Below are positions 32,251-33,512 of a stretch of 33,512 nt of DNA, piece by piece (position 1 is the first letter of the stretch; every line of letters begins with the position of its first letter). The notes under the pieces are model-generated. The model saw only the letters and a program-made list of their open reading frames with translations. It made no database searches and was not told the origin of the DNA. Origin of the DNA: Methylococcales bacterium (GTDB lineage: Bacteria > Pseudomonadota > Gammaproteobacteria > Methylococcales > Methylomonadaceae); contig JAQTOX010000013.1 in the NCBI GenBank assembly GCA_028713055.1, positions 1-33,512 on the forward strand. Direction: 5' to 3'. The translations under genes were made by a program, and so were the position numbers.

Positions 32251-33512
32251 ATGTCTTCGTTACAGTTGCAACAAGAGTTACAGTCAATCGTTAAACATAG
32301 ATTGCTCACGCCACACTTTCAACCGATTATCTCTTTGGTCGAAAAGAAAATTATTGGTTACGAAGCACTCATTCGTGGTCCATCCGATAGCTGTTTGCAT
32401 AATCCCATAAATCTTTTTCGTGTCGCAGAAGAATTTAATTTAACTACTCAACTCGATTTTATGTGCCGTGAAATCAGTATCGAGCATTATGCACATTTTA
32501 ATTTGAATACCAAATTACTGTTTCTTAACGTGAGTCCGCACATTTTAAGGTCGCCAAAATTTAAACCGGGCGAAACGCTACGTTATTTAGCGCAATTTAG
32601 TCTAAGTCCGCATGACGTAGTTATCGAATTAACCGAACACAAACCTATTGATGATTATGGATTGATGCGTGAAGCAGTAGCACATTATCGAGATATGGGA
32701 TTTGAAATTGCGTTAGACGATTTGGGTGCGGGTTATTCTTCAAGTTTGCGTTTGTGGTCAGAATTGCTGCCTGAATATATCAAAATTGATCAGCATTTCA
32801 TTAGTGAATTACAAAATGACACGCTCAAATTTAATCTAATTTGTGCGGTGCAGGCGGTGGCTAATTCGCTTCATTGCAACGTAATTGCAGAAGGTATCGA
32901 AACCGATGCGGAGTTTAAAGCGGTGGAAGAGTTGGGCGTAACACACGCGCAAGGTTATTTCTTTGCACGCCCTGCGCCGGTGCCACTGGTCAGAATTAAC
33001 ACCACATTTTTTTCTAGTAATGACCCTGTGGATGAAAAACGTTTTTGGTTAAACGCCATTCCAGTAGAAATGATTAGCGAATTTGTTGAACCTATTTCAG
33101 CTGAAATGCCGATTGCTAAGGTCTTAAACATTTTTCAACGTCATCATGAATTAACGTTTTTACCGCTAGTTGATAGTGGCATTGCAACAGGCATTATTTT
33201 TCGAGAAATGTTTTTATCAAAATTATTTTCTAGTCGCTATGGCATGGATTTGCACGGTCGAAAAGCTATTAAGACATTTGTTGAGCAAATTCCATTGAGT
33301 ATTGATTATAAAACGCCTGTCGAATTAGTCAGTCAACGATTGACTTCGGCGGCTCATCCAGAACAAGCATTTATTGTGACAAAAAATGGCGAATACATTG
33401 GTGTTGCCACTATATTGTCATTGTTAGAAGCCATTACGAAACAACAAATTGATAATGCGAAACATGCGAATCCGTTGACGTTATTACCGGGAAGTGTGCC
33501 GATGAATGAACA
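32251..33512 (+). CDS. EAL-domain protein with CBS pair (cyclic di-GMP phosphodiesterase), truncated by window end
   Basis: The open frame starts at ATG 32251 and is still open at the last base (420 codons seen). Residues about 17-245 form an EAL domain, which hydrolyses cyclic di-GMP. The active-site set is present: YEALIRG (E38), the LNVSPH asparagine, IELTE (E126), ALDDLGAGYSS (D156, D157), IKIDQHF (K178) and AEGIE (E217). A region of about 150 residues follows that resembles a CBS-domain pair (FLPLVDSGIATGIIF, AFIVTKNGEYIGVATI). The last visible residues, ANPLTLLPGSVP, look like the lead-in of a GGDEF domain, so the full protein is probably EAL-CBS-GGDEF. There is no signal peptide, so it is cytoplasmic. 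The upstream 143 bases are A/T-rich with no clear promoter. Confidence 0.9.
   Translation, partial: MSSLQLQQELQSIVKHRLLTPHFQPIISLVEKKIIGYEALIRGPSDSCLHNPINLFRVAEEFNLTTQLDFMCREISIEHYAHFNLNTKLLFLNVSPHILRSPKFKPGETLRYLAQFSLSPHDVVIELTEHKPIDDYGLMREAVAHYRDMGFEIALDDLGAGYSSSLRLWSELLPEYIKIDQHFISELQNDTLKFNLICAVQAVANSLHCNVIAEGIETDAEFKAVEELGVTHAQGYFFARPAPVPLVRINTTFFSSNDPVDEKRFWLNAIPVEMISEFVEPISAEMPIAKVLNIFQRHHELTFLPLVDSGIATGIIFREMFLSKLFSSRYGMDLHGRKAIKTFVEQIPLSIDYKTPVELVSQRLTSAAHPEQAFIVTKNGEYIGVATILSLLEAITKQQIDNAKHANPLTLLPGSVPMNE

Overview
The window looks like a moderately A/T-rich gammaproteobacterial chromosome. The core genes are typical of that group: dprA-smg-topA, valS, yheS-type ABC-F, mlaA, and pgaBCD for poly-N-acetylglucosamine. 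A complete pqqE and a single-chain pyruvate:ferredoxin oxidoreductase (nifJ type) suggest a methylotrophic or sulfur-oxidising lineage such as Methylococcales or Beggiatoa-like Thiotrichales. The sequence alone does not decide between these.

Layout. 1-5714 (+): dprA, then an accessory insert (an unrecognised A/T-rich gene plus an antitoxin/PemK-MazF toxin pair), then a second copy of the 3' end of dprA, then smg and topA. 5767-6162 (-): a lone CheY-like receiver. 6433-8034 (+): a large FAD-dependent dehydrogenase, ending at a hairpin that resembles an IS200/IS605 right end. 8085-13792 (-): an apparent five-gene operon reading pqqE, outer-membrane beta-barrel, membrane-bound CheA-like kinase, CheX-like protein, response regulator. 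14069-18374 (+): a YcxB-like membrane protein, a DUF262/DUF1524 (GmrSD-type) putative defence nuclease, and a YheS-like ABC-F ATPase. 18456-23025 (+): mlaA overlapping pgaB, pgaC and pgaD. 23031-32107 (-): an aminoglycoside-phosphotransferase-like/P-loop kinase protein, a dihydroorotate-dehydrogenase-like protein coupled to pyruvate:ferredoxin oxidoreductase, and valS. 32251-33512 (+): an EAL-CBS protein running off the window.

Four points stand out. (1) The dprA 3' end is duplicated around the toxin-antitoxin insert. The repeat is a mosaic: about 80% identity, then 93 of 94 bases identical, then about 74%. This fits a single-crossover (Campbell-type) integration with a conversion tract, and it would be reversible. 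(2) An orphan pqqE with no pqqA-D in view is translationally coupled to a porin-like gene and followed by a sensory phosphorelay, which suggests a PQQ- or peptide-related sensing locus. (3) The PGA genes lack pgaA, and mlaA takes the first position. (4) A solitary IS605-like end lies between two convergent genes and may now act as a terminator.

Several starts were placed inside the longest open frame on family alignment, Shine-Dalgarno match or neighbour overlap: 6433, 8489, 11240 and 25550. No tRNA, rRNA, CRISPR array or intact transposase was seen. No stretch longer than 300 bases lacks a gene or gene remnant.
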